From Corynebacterium glyciniphilum AJ 3170 (GTDB lineage Bacteria > Actinomycetota > Actinomycetes > Mycobacteriales > Mycobacteriaceae), in assembly GCF_007673095.1 (NCBI RefSeq), contig NZ_VDYZ01000002.1, positions 1 through 64,000 on the forward strand: a stretch of DNA of 64,000 bases. The letters run 5' to 3'. The position numbers were made by a program, and so were the translations under genes. This document shows positions 7,431 to 15,889 of this stretch, piece after piece (positions within the stretch are counted from its first letter, which is position 1; each line of letters opens with the position of its first letter). The notes under the pieces are model-generated. The model worked only from the letters and a program-made list of their open reading frames with translations. It had not been told where the DNA came from and made no database searches.

Positions 7431-9749
7431 ATGACCAGCCTGCACGAGTCCCCCAGCCAGGTGAACCCGGTCGCCAACCGGTTCGACCACCCCAAGGTCA
7501 GCGACCGTGAACACGCCGCTGCCGGCGTGCCCGCGATCCTGCACTCGATGCAGCACGCCGCGCCGAACAACGCCGTGCCCTCACTGCTGACCATGAACAA
7601 GCACAAGGGCTTCGACTGCCCCGGCTGCGCCTGGCCCGAGCCAGACCAGGCCGACCTCAACGTCGTGGAGTTCTGTGAGAACGGTGCCAAGGCCGTCGCC
7701 GAGGAAACCACCCCGAAGAAGGCCGACCCGGACTTCTGGGCGCAGTACACCGTCGAGCAGCTGCGGGAGAAGACCGACCACTGGCTTGGCAAGGTCGGCC
7801 GCATCACCGAGCCGATGCTCTACGACCGGAGCTCCGGCGACGGCCACTACCGTCCCGTCACCTGGGAGGACGCCTTCGGCATCATCGCCGACCAGCTGCA
7901 CCGCACGAGTCCGGAGGAGGCGGTGTTCTACACCTCCGGCAAGGCGTCCAACGAGGCCGCCTATGTCTTCCAGCTGCTGGCCCGGCGTATGGGAACCAAC
8001 AACCTCCCCGACTGCTCGAACATGTGCCACGAGTCCACCGGTTCCGCACTGACCGCCATGGTGGGCCTGGGCAAGGGCTCGGTGACGATGAACGACATCC
8101 ACTCCACCGACCTGCTGATCTCCGTCGGCCAGAACCCGGGGACCAACCATCCCCGTGCCCTGACCGCCTTCACCCGGCTCAAGGAGAACGGTGGACGCAT
8201 CCTCGCGGTCAACCCCATCCCCGAGACCGGACTGATGGCCTTCCGCGAGCCGCAGGACCCGATGACCTACCTCGGCCGGACCGAGAAGCTCGCCGACGAC
8301 TACCTGCAGGTCCGTCTCGACGGTGACCGGGCGCTCTTCCTGGCGATCAACAAGGAGCTCGTCCGACGCGACGCCGTCGACCACGCCTTCATCGAGCAGT
8401 TCACCACCGGCTACGACGACCTCACCGCACACCTGCGCGACCTGGACGACGATGAACTCGCCGCCGCCCACGGCATCCCGCGGGCGCAGATCCTCTCGAC
8501 CGTTGACGAGATCATCCGTGCCGACACCATGATCATCAGCTGGACCCTCGGGGTGACCCAGCACAAGAACGCCGTCGCCACCATCCAGGAGATGACGAAC
8601 ACACTCCTGCTCACCGGCAACATCGGCAAGCCCGGTGCCGGCACCGCCCCACTGCGCGGACACTCCAACGTGCAGGGCAACCGGACGATGGGTATCTGGG
8701 AGAAGTCCCCCGACAGCTTCCTGGCCTCCATCGAGAACCACTTCGGCTTCCCCGTCCCCCGCGAACACGGCCACGACACCGTCGACGCGCTGCGCTCCAT
8801 GCGCGACGGGCACAACCGCTTCTTCATGTCCCTGGGCGGCAACCTCGTGCGCGTCACGTCCGACACCGCCGTCGCTGAACAGGGCATGGCGTCCAACGAG
8901 CTGACCGTCCACCTGTCGACGAAGCCGAATGGCTCCCATGCATGGCCGGGCGAGAAGTCGCTCATCCTGCCGGTGCGCTCCCGCACTGATCTGGACCTGC
9001 AGAAGTCCGGACGCCAGTCGGTGACCGTCGAGGACTCCGTCGGGAAGGTCCACGCCTCCACCGGTAAGCGTCGGGCGAACCGGAAGGAGAACCTGAAGAG
9101 CGAGATCGACATCATCTGCTCCGTCGGCCGCGAAACATTCGGTGACGACTTCTGGCAGCCGATGATCGACAACTACGCCGTGTTGCGCGACCACATCGCC
9201 GCGACGATCCCCGGCTTCGAGAACTACAATGAACGCCTCGAGCACCCCGGCGGCTTCTACCTGCCCAACGGCCCGCGCGAACGGCGCTTCACCACCCCCG
9301 ACGGCAAGGCGCACCTGACCGTCAACCAGCCGGACACCGTGCAACTGCGCGACCGTGAGCTGATGATGAACACCGTGCGCACCCACGACCAGTACAACTC
9401 CACCGTCTACGGCATGGACGACCGTTACCGCGGCATCCGCGGAGGACGCCGGGTCGTCCTCGTCGGCGCCGAGGACCTGCGTGACCTCGGGCTGCGCGAC
9501 GGCGACATGGTCGACATCGTCTCCGACTGGTCCGACGGGCAGCGTCGTGCCCCCGACTTCCGTGTGGTGGAGTACTCCCACTCGCGTGGTGGCTGCACAA
9601 CGTATTTCCCGGAGGCGAACGTGGTGATTCCCCTGGACCACGCCGCCGAGAAGTCCAACACCCCGGTGTCGAAGTCCACGCCGGTGCGCCTGGAACCGAC
9701 CGGGCGCCGGGCCGAGGACATGCCGCCGTTGCCCGACTGGGAGAAGTAG
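7431..9749 (+). CDS. fdhF: Molybdenum formate dehydrogenase, FdhF/YdeP family
   Basis: The 772-residue molybdopterin oxidoreductase has only two N-terminal cysteines (C63PGC66, in GFDCPGCAWPEP) in place of the usual Fe-S cysteine set, the hallmark of the FdhF/YdeP branch. The active-site region reads SNMCHESTG (Cys199). Mo-bis-MGD-binding blocks follow: VGQNPGTNHPRAL, LLTGNIGKPGAGTAPLRGHSNVQGNRTMGI, and a C-terminal dinucleotide-binding domain. C. glutamicum FdhF oxidises formate and needs Mo, FdhD and cg0617, and both partner genes are neighbours here. A physiological electron acceptor is not evident from the sequence. Confidence 0.93.
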   Translation: MTSLHESPSQVNPVANRFDHPKVSDREHAAAGVPAILHSMQHAAPNNAVPSLLTMNKHKGFDCPGCAWPEPDQADLNVVEFCENGAKAVAEETTPKKADPDFWAQYTVEQLREKTDHWLGKVGRITEPMLYDRSSGDGHYRPVTWEDAFGIIADQLHRTSPEEAVFYTSGKASNEAAYVFQLLARRMGTNNLPDCSNMCHESTGSALTAMVGLGKGSVTMNDIHSTDLLISVGQNPGTNHPRALTAFTRLKENGGRILAVNPIPETGLMAFREPQDPMTYLGRTEKLADDYLQVRLDGDRALFLAINKELVRRDAVDHAFIEQFTTGYDDLTAHLRDLDDDELAAAHGIPRAQILSTVDEIIRADTMIISWTLGVTQHKNAVATIQEMTNTLLLTGNIGKPGAGTAPLRGHSNVQGNRTMGIWEKSPDSFLASIENHFGFPVPREHGHDTVDALRSMRDGHNRFFMSLGGNLVRVTSDTAVAEQGMASNELTVHLSTKPNGSHAWPGEKSLILPVRSRTDLDLQKSGRQSVTVEDSVGKVHASTGKRRANRKENLKSEIDIICSVGRETFGDDFWQPMIDNYAVLRDHIAATIPGFENYNERLEHPGGFYLPNGPRERRFTTPDGKAHLTVNQPDTVQLRDRELMMNTVRTHDQYNSTVYGMDDRYRGIRGGRRVVLVGAEDLRDLGLRDGDMVDIVSDWSDGQRRAPDFRVVEYSHSRGGCTTYFPEANVVIPLDHAAEKSNTPVSKSTPVRLEPTGRRAEDMPPLPDWEK

Positions 9750-9754
9750 AGGGG

Positions 9755-9760
9755 TACGCT
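9755..9760 (+). promoter_or_regulatory. -10 element TACGCT, leaderless fdhD
   Basis: TACGCT ends 8 bp before ATG 9769, in the 19-bp gap after fdhF. Confidence 0.45.
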
Positions 9761-9768
9761 GCGGTCCC

Positions 9769-10608
9769 ATGGGACGGTTGATCGACAATGCGCGGGTGAC
9801 GAAAGTGCGGGTCACGGAAGATGCGGTGGCCACCGACACCCGGGCCGACCGGCTCGCCGTGGAGGAGCCGCTGCAGCTGCGGGTGGACGGCACGGATCTG
9901 ACCACCACGATGCGCACACCGGGCCACGACATCGAGCTCGTCCACGGTCTGCTGCACGCGGAGGGTGTGATCACCTCAGCGCAGGACGTGGTCACCGCCC
10001 GCTACTGTGCCGGCGCGGTGGGCCCGGACAACGCCAACACCTACAACACACTCGACGTGTCGCTGGTCCCCCGGCCGGACCCCTACATCCCGATCAGGAA
10101 CGTGACCACGAACTCCGCGTGCGGGGTATGCGGCACCACCAGCATCGATGACCTGATGAAGACCAGCCGCTACACGCTGCGGCCCGTGCACCCCACGGCC
10201 CGGCAGGTCGTCGCGATGCCGCGGCGCCTGTCGGAGGGCCAGCAGGCGTTCCGCAAGACCGGCGGCATCCACGCCGCCGGCGCGTTCACCGCCGACGGGC
10301 GTCCGCTGGTGATCCGGGAGGACGTCGGACGCCACAATGCCGCCGACAAAGTCATCGGCACGCTGCTGCTCGCCGACCGGCTCCCCGGCGAGACCGGGGG
10401 CGAGGACGCGCCGGTCTACCTGGTGATGAGCAGCCGGGCGTCCTTCGAGCTGGTGCAGAAAGCGGTGCTGGCCGGCTTCTCCGGGCTCATCGCGGTGTCC
10501 GCGGCGACGTCGTTGGCGGTGAACACCGCGCGGGAAGCCGGCCTGCTGCTCACCGGTTTCACCCGGGATGACCGGTTCAACCTGTACAGCGGGGAGCTGG
10601 ACACCTGA
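9769..10608 (+). CDS. fdhD: Sulfurtransferase for formate dehydrogenase maturation
   Basis: FdhD passes sulfur to the Mo cofactor of formate dehydrogenase. The 279-residue protein contains the catalytic pair in CGVCG (Cys118 and Cys121), the block GGIHAAGAFTADGRP, the cofactor-binding block REDVGRHNAADKVIG and VMSSRASFELVQKA, all in family order and at usual length. It lies 19 bp after fdhF, apparently with its own leaderless promoter. An inverted repeat follows. Confidence 0.95.
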   Translation: MGRLIDNARVTKVRVTEDAVATDTRADRLAVEEPLQLRVDGTDLTTTMRTPGHDIELVHGLLHAEGVITSAQDVVTARYCAGAVGPDNANTYNTLDVSLVPRPDPYIPIRNVTTNSACGVCGTTSIDDLMKTSRYTLRPVHPTARQVVAMPRRLSEGQQAFRKTGGIHAAGAFTADGRPLVIREDVGRHNAADKVIGTLLLADRLPGETGGEDAPVYLVMSSRASFELVQKAVLAGFSGLIAVSAATSLAVNTAREAGLLLTGFTRDDRFNLYSGELDT

Positions 10609-10621
10609 ACTGAGCGGTGGG

Positions 10622-10692
10622 GTGTGACTCAGGTGCCGAGATCTGTCGCTGCGAAGCCTCCGCTCGAACCGTTTTCGGCACCTGAATCACAC
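10622..10692. repeat. Inverted repeat element, copy 1
   Basis: The arms are gtgtgactcaggtgccga (10622-10639) and its complement at 10675-10692 (17 of 18 match), around a 35-nt centre. The right arm contains the stop codon of the minus-strand gene at 10687. It lies between convergent fdhD and that gene, so it could stop both transcripts, though no U-run follows. A second copy lies at 11667-11737. Confidence 0.8.
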
Positions 10693-11622
10693 TTCCGGGT
10701 ACCAGTCCTGCACTGGTCGGTCAGTGTCAAGCGCTTCGTCCTCACGACGGCGACGGTCATGGTCAAGCACGAACCGCACAGTGTCCGCCACTTCACGTCC
10801 CACATAGCCCGGCATGTTCTTCACCGCATGGTCAGGGTAGCGTAACAACATCCAGCTCCACCTGGTGACCTGGTTCCCTTTATGCCGGTCCCTGATGAAG
10901 GCGGATCTTCGTGCCCTCCCTTCCCCGTGGAAGGCGTAACTGTCGACCTCGATGAGGAGGCGGGCCTCCCTGATCATCACGTCGAACCAGTAGCCTCTGA
11001 AGAACTTGTTCGTCTCGACGGTGACCACGCCTTCCTCCACTTCCTTCGCCAGTGCCCGCCTGATGATGGTCACTGCGGTTCTTTCCAGTTCGCTTGCCGT
11101 CCCGAGAACAGCTCTGGGCAGCACGGGGTTGAGTCGCTTGCGCTCGCCGCGGGTCAGGTCTGCGAGGTCTTCCTCTAGACGCCGCGTCCCCTTGAATCCG
11201 GTATATCCCCTCTCAAGGACGCGGAGCGCGGCGGCTTCGTCCGTCGCAATGAGGTCGACCGCCACCTTCGCGGGGAGGGCGACCTGCAGCCGGTCCACCT
11301 GCCGGGTGGGGCGTGTCGCCCGTCGACGAAGCTCCAGATGGGGACTAGCCGTGCGGGACGTGGGGTGCTCCGCTGTCGCCGGCCACGCCATCGGCACCAC
11401 CCCGTAGATGAATGCGGCGGTGCGGCCGGTGAAGATGATCCCCGGGTAGGCTTTCGTGAACGCCATCAGCACGACTCCCGCGTCATTCTTCGAGACGTAG
11501 TGTCCGCGGGTCACCTTGAACAACTTGCGCTCGGACACAGCCCGGCCGAGGTCCCTGTGCGTGTGGCCGGCCGCCCGGAGTTCGGCGGTGGTCCAGATGG
11601 CCTGGTCGTTGTACTCCCCCAT
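10687..11622 (-). CDS. AbiEi-like / DUF559-like protein of unknown function
   Basis: A 311-residue protein. The N-terminal 45 residues (WTTAELRAAGHTHRDLGRAVSERKLFKVTRGHYV) look like the winged-helix AbiEi antitoxin-type domain. The C-terminal part (about 205-290: YWFDVMIREARLLIEVDSYAFHG..FIRDRHKGNQVTRWSWMLLRYP) resembles the DUF559/Vsr-like nuclease fold with a conserved Glu-x-Asp. Such stand-alone genes are common in actinobacteria and are not proven toxin-antitoxin members; no toxin partner is adjacent. It is flanked on both sides by the same inverted repeat. ATG 11622 has an AGGGGG ribosome site. Confidence 0.6.
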   Translation of the reverse strand: MGEYNDQAIWTTAELRAAGHTHRDLGRAVSERKLFKVTRGHYVSKNDAGVVLMAFTKAYPGIIFTGRTAAFIYGVVPMAWPATAEHPTSRTASPHLELRRRATRPTRQVDRLQVALPAKVAVDLIATDEAAALRVLERGYTGFKGTRRLEEDLADLTRGERKRLNPVLPRAVLGTASELERTAVTIIRRALAKEVEEGVVTVETNKFFRGYWFDVMIREARLLIEVDSYAFHGEGRARRSAFIRDRHKGNQVTRWSWMLLRYPDHAVKNMPGYVGREVADTVRFVLDHDRRRREDEALDTDRPVQDWYPEV

Positions 11623-11666
11623 GATATCCCCCTGTTATCGTCCCCCGCCCTACTCTAGCGGCACCA

Positions 11667-11737
11667 GTGCGACTCAGGTGCCAAAAATAGTCACGCCGGC
11701 GGGGTTGTGACGACAATATTCGGCACCTGAGCCACAC
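11667..11737. repeat. Inverted repeat element, copy 2
   Basis: The arms are gtgcgactcaggtgcca (11667-11683) and the complement of gtgtggctcaggtgccga (11720-11737), around a 36-nt centre. Arm sequence and spacing match copy 1, while the centres differ. It sits 9 bp beyond the stop of the minus-strand gene at 11747. Confidence 0.8.
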
Positions 11738-11746
11738 CCCGCCTGC

Positions 11747-12409
11747 TCAGCGACCCGTCAGCTCCGCAATCTCGGCCCGGGCCGCCGCGAGTTCGGCTTT
11801 CAGCGAGGCTATGTCCGCCCGGTACAGGTCGAGCCGTTCCTCGACCTCCTCACGGGTCCACCGTAGGGTGATCTGCTTGGAGCAGTTCGCGTCGGAGGCG
11901 GTGACCTCGACGATCACGGCACGCTCGATCACCGAGGTGATGCGCCGGTCCCCCAGGTCACGCAGCTGCTCGATCAGGTCGGGGGCGTCGGACGCGTCGA
12001 CGGTGCGCGCGTGCCCGAAGACCTTCACCCGCGATCTGGTCGCGAAGTCGACGAAGAAGAGACAGACGCGACCGTCCCGGTCGAGGTTACCGGCGGTGAC
12101 GAACTGCCTGTTCCCCGCGAAGTCCGGGAACATCAGGCGCGAACCGTCGGACGTCGCGGCAACCTTCACGAAACCGGCCGGTCCGCCCTTGTGCTGGACA
12201 TAGGGCCATCCGGTTCCGGTGACGGTGGACATCATGAACATGCGGGCCTGGCGGATCAGTTTGATGTCGCGCGGGTCCAGCTCGGCGCCGGACGCCCCGG
12301 TCGTGTCGACCCTGTTGCCGACGCCGCGGGCCTCCTGGCGTGCGGTGACGAAGTCGTCGAAGGCGATGTCGGCGTAACTGTCCGCGTGATTCACTGACGC
12401 TCCAACCAT
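11747..12409 (-). CDS. Pyridoxamine 5'-phosphate oxidase-fold flavoprotein
   Basis: A 220-residue protein with the split-barrel FMN-binding fold: MFMMSTVTGTGWPYVQHKGGPAGFVKV, MFPDFAGNRQFVTAGNLDRDGRVCLFFVDF and SRVKVFGHAR are typical of the PPOX family with general stress or F420/FMN roles. A predicted coiled coil forms the C-terminus (EEVEERLDLYRADIASLKAELAAARAEIAEL). Its start overlaps moeB by 19 bp, making it the last gene of the moaC-moaB-moaE-moeB operon. Substrate unknown. Confidence 0.75.
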   Translation of the reverse strand: MVGASVNHADSYADIAFDDFVTARQEARGVGNRVDTTGASGAELDPRDIKLIRQARMFMMSTVTGTGWPYVQHKGGPAGFVKVAATSDGSRLMFPDFAGNRQFVTAGNLDRDGRVCLFFVDFATRSRVKVFGHARTVDASDAPDLIEQLRDLGDRRITSVIERAVIVEVTASDANCSKQITLRWTREEVEERLDLYRADIASLKAELAAARAEIAELTGR

Positions 12410-13479
12410 GCGTGGATGCCGCCGGGGTAGTTCACGCCGGTGATGCCGGCGTCGGCGAGGATCTCGACGGCCTGCGCCGAGCGTGTCCCGGCGGCGCAGT
12501 AGACCACGAGAGGACGCCCGGAGGTCGTCGCTGCCTCGGCGAGTTCTGCGACCTCAGCTTCCTCAGCTTCCTCATCGCGCAGCCGCGACAGCGGCACGTT
12601 CACCGCCCCGGGAATGTGCACGGTGGCGTATTCGTCGGGTTCGCGGACGTCGAGGAGGAGGGCGCCCTCGAGCGAAGGCACCGCCGACACACTCTCGTCC
12701 GACGGTTCGACGGCCAGTTCCCCGGCCACCGGCGTCGGCGTCTGCCGTACACGTGAGGCCACGGCCGGGTCAGCGGCGACGGGGATGTACTCCCAGCGTC
12801 CGGACAGCCCGTCGAAGTAGCCGATCTCGCCACTCAGCGGGCTGCCGACGCCGGTGACGACCTTCACCGCCTCAAGTGCCATGGCGGTGCCGACGGTGCC
12901 GACGACCGGCCCCAGCACCCCCGCCGCCGAGCAGGACGGCACCGCCCCGACCGGTGGCGGTGTCGGGAAGACGTCCTCGTAGACGGGCCCGTCGGCCATT
13001 CCGAAGACGGAGAGCTGCCCGTCGAACCCGAGGATCGACGCCCACACCTGCGGGATGCCGAGCACCGCACATGCGTGGGAGCAGGCGTAGCGGGCGGCGA
13101 AGTTGTCGGTGCCGTCGAGGACGACGTCTGCCCCGCGCAGCAGGGCGACGGCGTTGTCCGTGGTGAGACGGGATGACACGACGTGCACCGTCATGTCCGG
13201 GTTGCGGGCCAGCATCGCCCGGCGCGCCGACTCCGCCTTCGGCAAACCCACGGCGGCGTCGGTGTGGATGACCTGGCGGTGGAGGTTCGACGTCGACACC
13301 AGGTCGTCGTCGATGACGGTGATCTCCCCTACTCCGGCGGCGGCAAGGTACAGCAGCGCGGGTGAGCCGAGGCCGCCGGCGCCGAGGACGGCGACATGAG
13401 CGTCGGCGAGTTTCTCCTGGCCGTCAAGGCCGAAGCCGGCGAGGGTGATCTGCCGCTGGTAGCGGGAGAGGTCGGTCAC
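12391..13479 (-). CDS. moeB: Molybdopterin-synthase adenylyltransferase with rhodanese domain
   Basis: MoeB adenylates the C-terminal Gly-Gly of MoaD so that sulfur can be loaded. Residues 1-245 are a ThiF/E1-type domain with AVLGAGGLGSPALLYLAAAGVG, the adenylate-binding DGTDNFAARY and PSCSAAGVLGPVVG. Residues 265-362 are a rhodanese domain with the active loop CAAGTRS, which could supply sulfur. I start at GTG 13479, whose GTGA overlaps the moaE stop; earlier in-frame codons only add arginine-rich shadow. A Glu/Ala linker (EEAEEAEVAELAEA) comes from 9-bp repeats. Confidence 0.92.
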   Translation of the reverse strand: MTDLSRYQRQITLAGFGLDGQEKLADAHVAVLGAGGLGSPALLYLAAAGVGEITVIDDDLVSTSNLHRQVIHTDAAVGLPKAESARRAMLARNPDMTVHVVSSRLTTDNAVALLRGADVVLDGTDNFAARYACSHACAVLGIPQVWASILGFDGQLSVFGMADGPVYEDVFPTPPPVGAVPSCSAAGVLGPVVGTVGTAMALEAVKVVTGVGSPLSGEIGYFDGLSGRWEYIPVAADPAVASRVRQTPTPVAGELAVEPSDESVSAVPSLEGALLLDVREPDEYATVHIPGAVNVPLSRLRDEEAEEAEVAELAEAATTSGRPLVVYCAAGTRSAQAVEILADAGITGVNYPGGIHAWLERQ

Positions 13480-13943
13480 AGTCCCACCCACTCCGTGCTC
13501 CCGTCGGTGAGTTCCTGTTCCTTCCAGATCGGCACCTGGGACTTCACTGCGTCGGCGAAGGCGGCGACGGCCTCGAAGGCGGGCCCTCGGTGCGCGGCTG
13601 CGACGACGACGAGGAAGGCGAGGTCCCCGATCGCGAGGTCGCCGGTACGGTGCTCGGCCCACAGCCGGACGTCGGGATACTCGGCGACGGTGTCGGCGGC
13701 GATGCGGGCCAGCACGTCCGGTGCGGTCGGGTGGTGGGAATAGGTCAGTGCGGTCACGCCGGCCCCGCCGTCGTGGTTGCGGACGGTGCCTTCGAAGGTG
13801 ACGACGGCGCCCATGGCGTCGGTGGCGGTGGCGTCCTTGGCGTCGACGAGGTGTGCCTCCAGCGGTTCGGCGGAGACGGCGGTGTGCACGACGACGCCGG
13901 TCTGCTCGGAGACGTAGCCGGGGTCGGTGGTGTTCTCAGTCAT
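13476..13943 (-). CDS. moaE: Molybdopterin synthase catalytic subunit
   Basis: MoaE, with MoaD, converts precursor Z (cPMP) to molybdopterin. The 155-residue protein has GAVVTFEGTVRNHDGG, the histidine segment EHRTGDLAIGD, VVVAAAHRGPAFEA and the catalytic-lysine region VKSQVPIWKEQE. It overlaps moaB by 8 bp upstream and moeB by 4 bp downstream, indicating translational coupling in the moaC-moaB-moaE-moeB operon. Confidence 0.95.
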   Translation of the reverse strand: MTENTTDPGYVSEQTGVVVHTAVSAEPLEAHLVDAKDATATDAMGAVVTFEGTVRNHDGGAGVTALTYSHHPTAPDVLARIAADTVAEYPDVRLWAEHRTGDLAIGDLAFLVVVAAAHRGPAFEAVAAFADAVKSQVPIWKEQELTDGSTEWVGL

Positions 13944-14442
13944 GGTCGGTACGTCCTTCCAGCTGGTTGAGCAGGTGGTCGAGGACGGGGTCGAGCACGA
14001 CGATGCCGTCCTTCACTCCGCCACGGGACCCGGGCAGGGTCATCACGAAGGTGCGGTCGGCCGTCCCTGTCACCCCGGCGACTCCCCCGGACAGCAGCGC
14101 GGTCGGTACGCCGGCGTCCACGCCACGCCGTCGGACGGCCTCGACCAGGCCGGGCAGTTCGTGGGTGAGGTGTGGGCGGACGGCGGCCACGGTCTGGTCG
14201 GTGGGGCTGATGCCGGTGCCCCCGGTGGTCAGCACGACGCGGGGCCGCGCCGTCGTGTCTCCGCCGAGTACGTCGTCGAGGTACCCCGTGACATCGGCGT
14301 CGGCGACGACCACGGCGTCCGGCACCTCGAGGCCACGCGAGCGCAGCCAGTCGACCAGCAGCGGCCCGGTGGTGTCCTCGTACGCACCGGACGCCGCCCG
14401 AGTGGACGCGACCACAACGACAGCACGCGGCGCGCCGCTCAC
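13936..14442 (-). CDS. moaB: MoaB/Mog-family molybdopterin adenylyltransferase
   Basis: The family adenylates molybdopterin before Mo insertion. The 168-residue protein has [27 protein letters not shown], the signature [16 protein letters not shown] and a C-terminal [14 protein letters not shown] block. GTG 14442 overlaps the moaC stop (GTGA). With two MoeA proteins in the window, this would complete MPT adenylation and molybdate insertion. Confidence 0.92.
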   Translation of the reverse strand: MSGAPRAVVVVASTRAASGAYEDTTGPLLVDWLRSRGLEVPDAVVVADADVTGYLDDVLGGDTTARPRVVLTTGGTGISPTDQTVAAVRPHLTHELPGLVEAVRRRGVDAGVPTALLSGGVAGVTGTADRTFVMTLPGSRGGVKDGIVVLDPVLDHLLNQLEGRTDHD

Positions 14443-14942
14443 CGGATGTCCCAGTCGCCGGATTTGCCGCCGGACTTGGCGAGCACACGGACGTCGTCGA
14501 TGACGGCGTGCTTGTCGACGGCCTTGACCATGTCGTAGACGGTCAGCGCAGCACTGGTCACGGCGGTGAGTGCCTCCATTTCAACACCGGTGACGCCGCG
14601 GGTCTTCACCGACGCCTCGATACGCACTGCCCCGGCACTGTTCCCTTTGTCCCCGTCCTCCCTGCTGAAGTCGACGGTGATCTTCCCGAGCGGCAGCGGG
14701 TGGCACAGCGGGATGATCTCGGGGGTCTTCTTCGCCCCCATGATGCCGGCTACGCGGGCGACGGGCAGCGCGTCCCCCTTGGGGAGGTCCCCGCTGAAGA
14801 TCATGTCGAGGACGTCCTCCCTGGTGCGGACCCGCCCGGTGGCGACGGCGGTACGGCTCGTCTCGTTTTTCGCGGTGACGTCGACCATGTGGGCCGACCC
14901 GTCCTCACGGACGTGGGTGAGATGGTCTCCTGGGTCTTCCAT
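14439..14942 (-). CDS. moaC: Cyclic pyranopterin monophosphate synthase
   Basis: MoaC completes conversion of the MoaA product to cPMP. The 167-residue protein carries [18 protein letters not shown], the active-site segments [12 protein letters not shown] and [23 protein letters not shown], and the C-terminal lysine stretch [14 protein letters not shown] 14942 has a -10 hexamer 8 bp upstream and no ribosome site, so it heads its operon as a leaderless gene, divergent from moaD. Confidence 0.96.
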   Translation of the reverse strand: MEDPGDHLTHVREDGSAHMVDVTAKNETSRTAVATGRVRTREDVLDMIFSGDLPKGDALPVARVAGIMGAKKTPEIIPLCHPLPLGKITVDFSREDGDKGNSAGAVRIEASVKTRGVTGVEMEALTAVTSAALTVYDMVKAVDKHAVIDDVRVLAKSGGKSGDWDIR

Positions 14943-14950
14943 GACCGTCC

Positions 14951-14956
14951 AGGTTA
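14951..14956 (-). promoter_or_regulatory. -10 element TAACCT, leaderless moaC
   Basis: On the minus strand TAACCT ends 8 bp before the moaC ATG. The whole moaC-moaD divergent gap is 41 bp, so the two promoters overlap back to back. Confidence 0.5.
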
Positions 14957-14970
14957 CCCGCCGTCACCGC

Positions 14971-14976
14971 TACACT
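14971..14976 (+). promoter_or_regulatory. -10 element TACACT, leaderless moaD
   Basis: TACACT ends 7 bp before ATG 14984. Confidence 0.5.
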
Positions 14977-14983
14977 GGGACGC

Positions 14984-15265
14984 ATGGTTGAGATCCGGTA
15001 TTTCGCCGCCGCCCGTGCCGCGCGCGGTGCTGCGCATGAGGTGGTCCCCGCCGACAGCACCATCGCCGGCACCCTCGCTGACCTGCTCGATGACCTCGGG
15101 AGACGCCACACGGAAACCACGGCCGGGGGCATGACGTTGGCCGGGATCTTCGACCGGTGCAGTTTCCTCGTCGACGGGCGGACGGTCACCCGGCCGGATG
15201 CGGCGGCGACGTCGTTGGCCGGGGTCGGACGTGTCGACGTCCTGCCGCCGTTCGCGGGAGGGTAG
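14984..15265 (+). CDS. moaD: Molybdopterin synthase sulfur carrier subunit
   Basis: A 93-residue ubiquitin-fold protein ending in the functional Gly-Gly (VDVLPPFAGG), which is thiocarboxylated by MoeB. The start MVEIRYFAAARAARGA and the central FLVDGRTVT fit MoaD. It opens a plus-strand operon moaD-mobA-moeA; the stop codon directly abuts the mobA ATG. Confidence 0.93.
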   Translation: MVEIRYFAAARAARGAAHEVVPADSTIAGTLADLLDDLGRRHTETTAGGMTLAGIFDRCSFLVDGRTVTRPDAAATSLAGVGRVDVLPPFAGG

Positions 15266-15889
15266 ATGGCGGACAGTAGTGTCCATGCGATCATCGTCGC
15301 CGGTGGTGCCGGCTCGCGTCTGGCGGCGTCGGCTCCGGCGGATGCGCTCCGGGACGTGCCCCGCAAACCTTTGCTCGCCGGCCCGGACGGCCGACGGTTG
15401 ATCGACCGGGTGCTCGACGCCACGGCGTCCTGTGCCTGCCGTGTCGTCGTCGCACCTCCCCCGGATCTGCCGGGGCTGCCCGTCGACGTTCTGCGGACGC
15501 AGGAGGACCCGGCCTTGGCGGGGCCTGCGGCGGCCCTCGCTGCGGGGGTTGCGGCGTTGCACGGCACCGGGACGGTCTGTGACGCTGACCCCGTCCTCCT
15601 CCTCGCCGCCGATCTGGTGGCCCCTGCAGGGTCGGTCGACGTTCTACTGAAGTCTGTGCAGGATGCGCCTGCCGGTTGTATCGGCACCGTCGACGGCCGG
15701 ATGCAGCCGTTGTTGAGCGTGGTACGCTTCGGCGCCCTGCACACGGCGGTGGACGGCAACGATTTCACCGATGCCCCGGCCATGGTGCTGCTGCGTCGGC
15801 TGGACCTGCAGGAGACGCCACTGCCGTCCGCCGCGGACATCGACACCTGGGACGACGCCGTGACCCACGGCTACGGAAGGACATCATGA
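15266..15889 (+). CDS. mobA: Molybdenum cofactor guanylyltransferase
   Basis: MobA attaches GMP to molybdopterin to make MGD, the form used by FdhF. The 207-residue protein has the nucleotidyltransferase loop IIVAGGAGSRLA, a lysine in PRKPLL, and the metal-binding Asp in LLLAADLVAP. It is slightly degenerate and shorter in the loop than E. coli MobA but keeps the key residues. It lies between moaD and moeA and overlaps moeA by an ATGA. Confidence 0.88.
   Translation: MADSSVHAIIVAGGAGSRLAASAPADALRDVPRKPLLAGPDGRRLIDRVLDATASCACRVVVAPPPDLPGLPVDVLRTQEDPALAGPAAALAAGVAALHGTGTVCDADPVLLLAADLVAPAGSVDVLLKSVQDAPAGCIGTVDGRMQPLLSVVRFGALHTAVDGNDFTDAPAMVLLRRLDLQETPLPSAADIDTWDDAVTHGYGRTS

Noticed and set aside
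7581..9995. An 804-residue open frame on the minus strand opposite fdhF
   Set aside because: It is the mirror of fdhF codon bias in high-GC DNA: no known motif, Val/Gly/Asp/Arg-rich translation, no ribosome site. fdhF on the other strand is certain.
10687..11622. Calling the AbiEi-like gene a toxin-antitoxin system
   Set aside because: No toxin gene of the AbiEii nucleotidyltransferase type is adjacent, and the C-terminal part looks like DUF559 instead.
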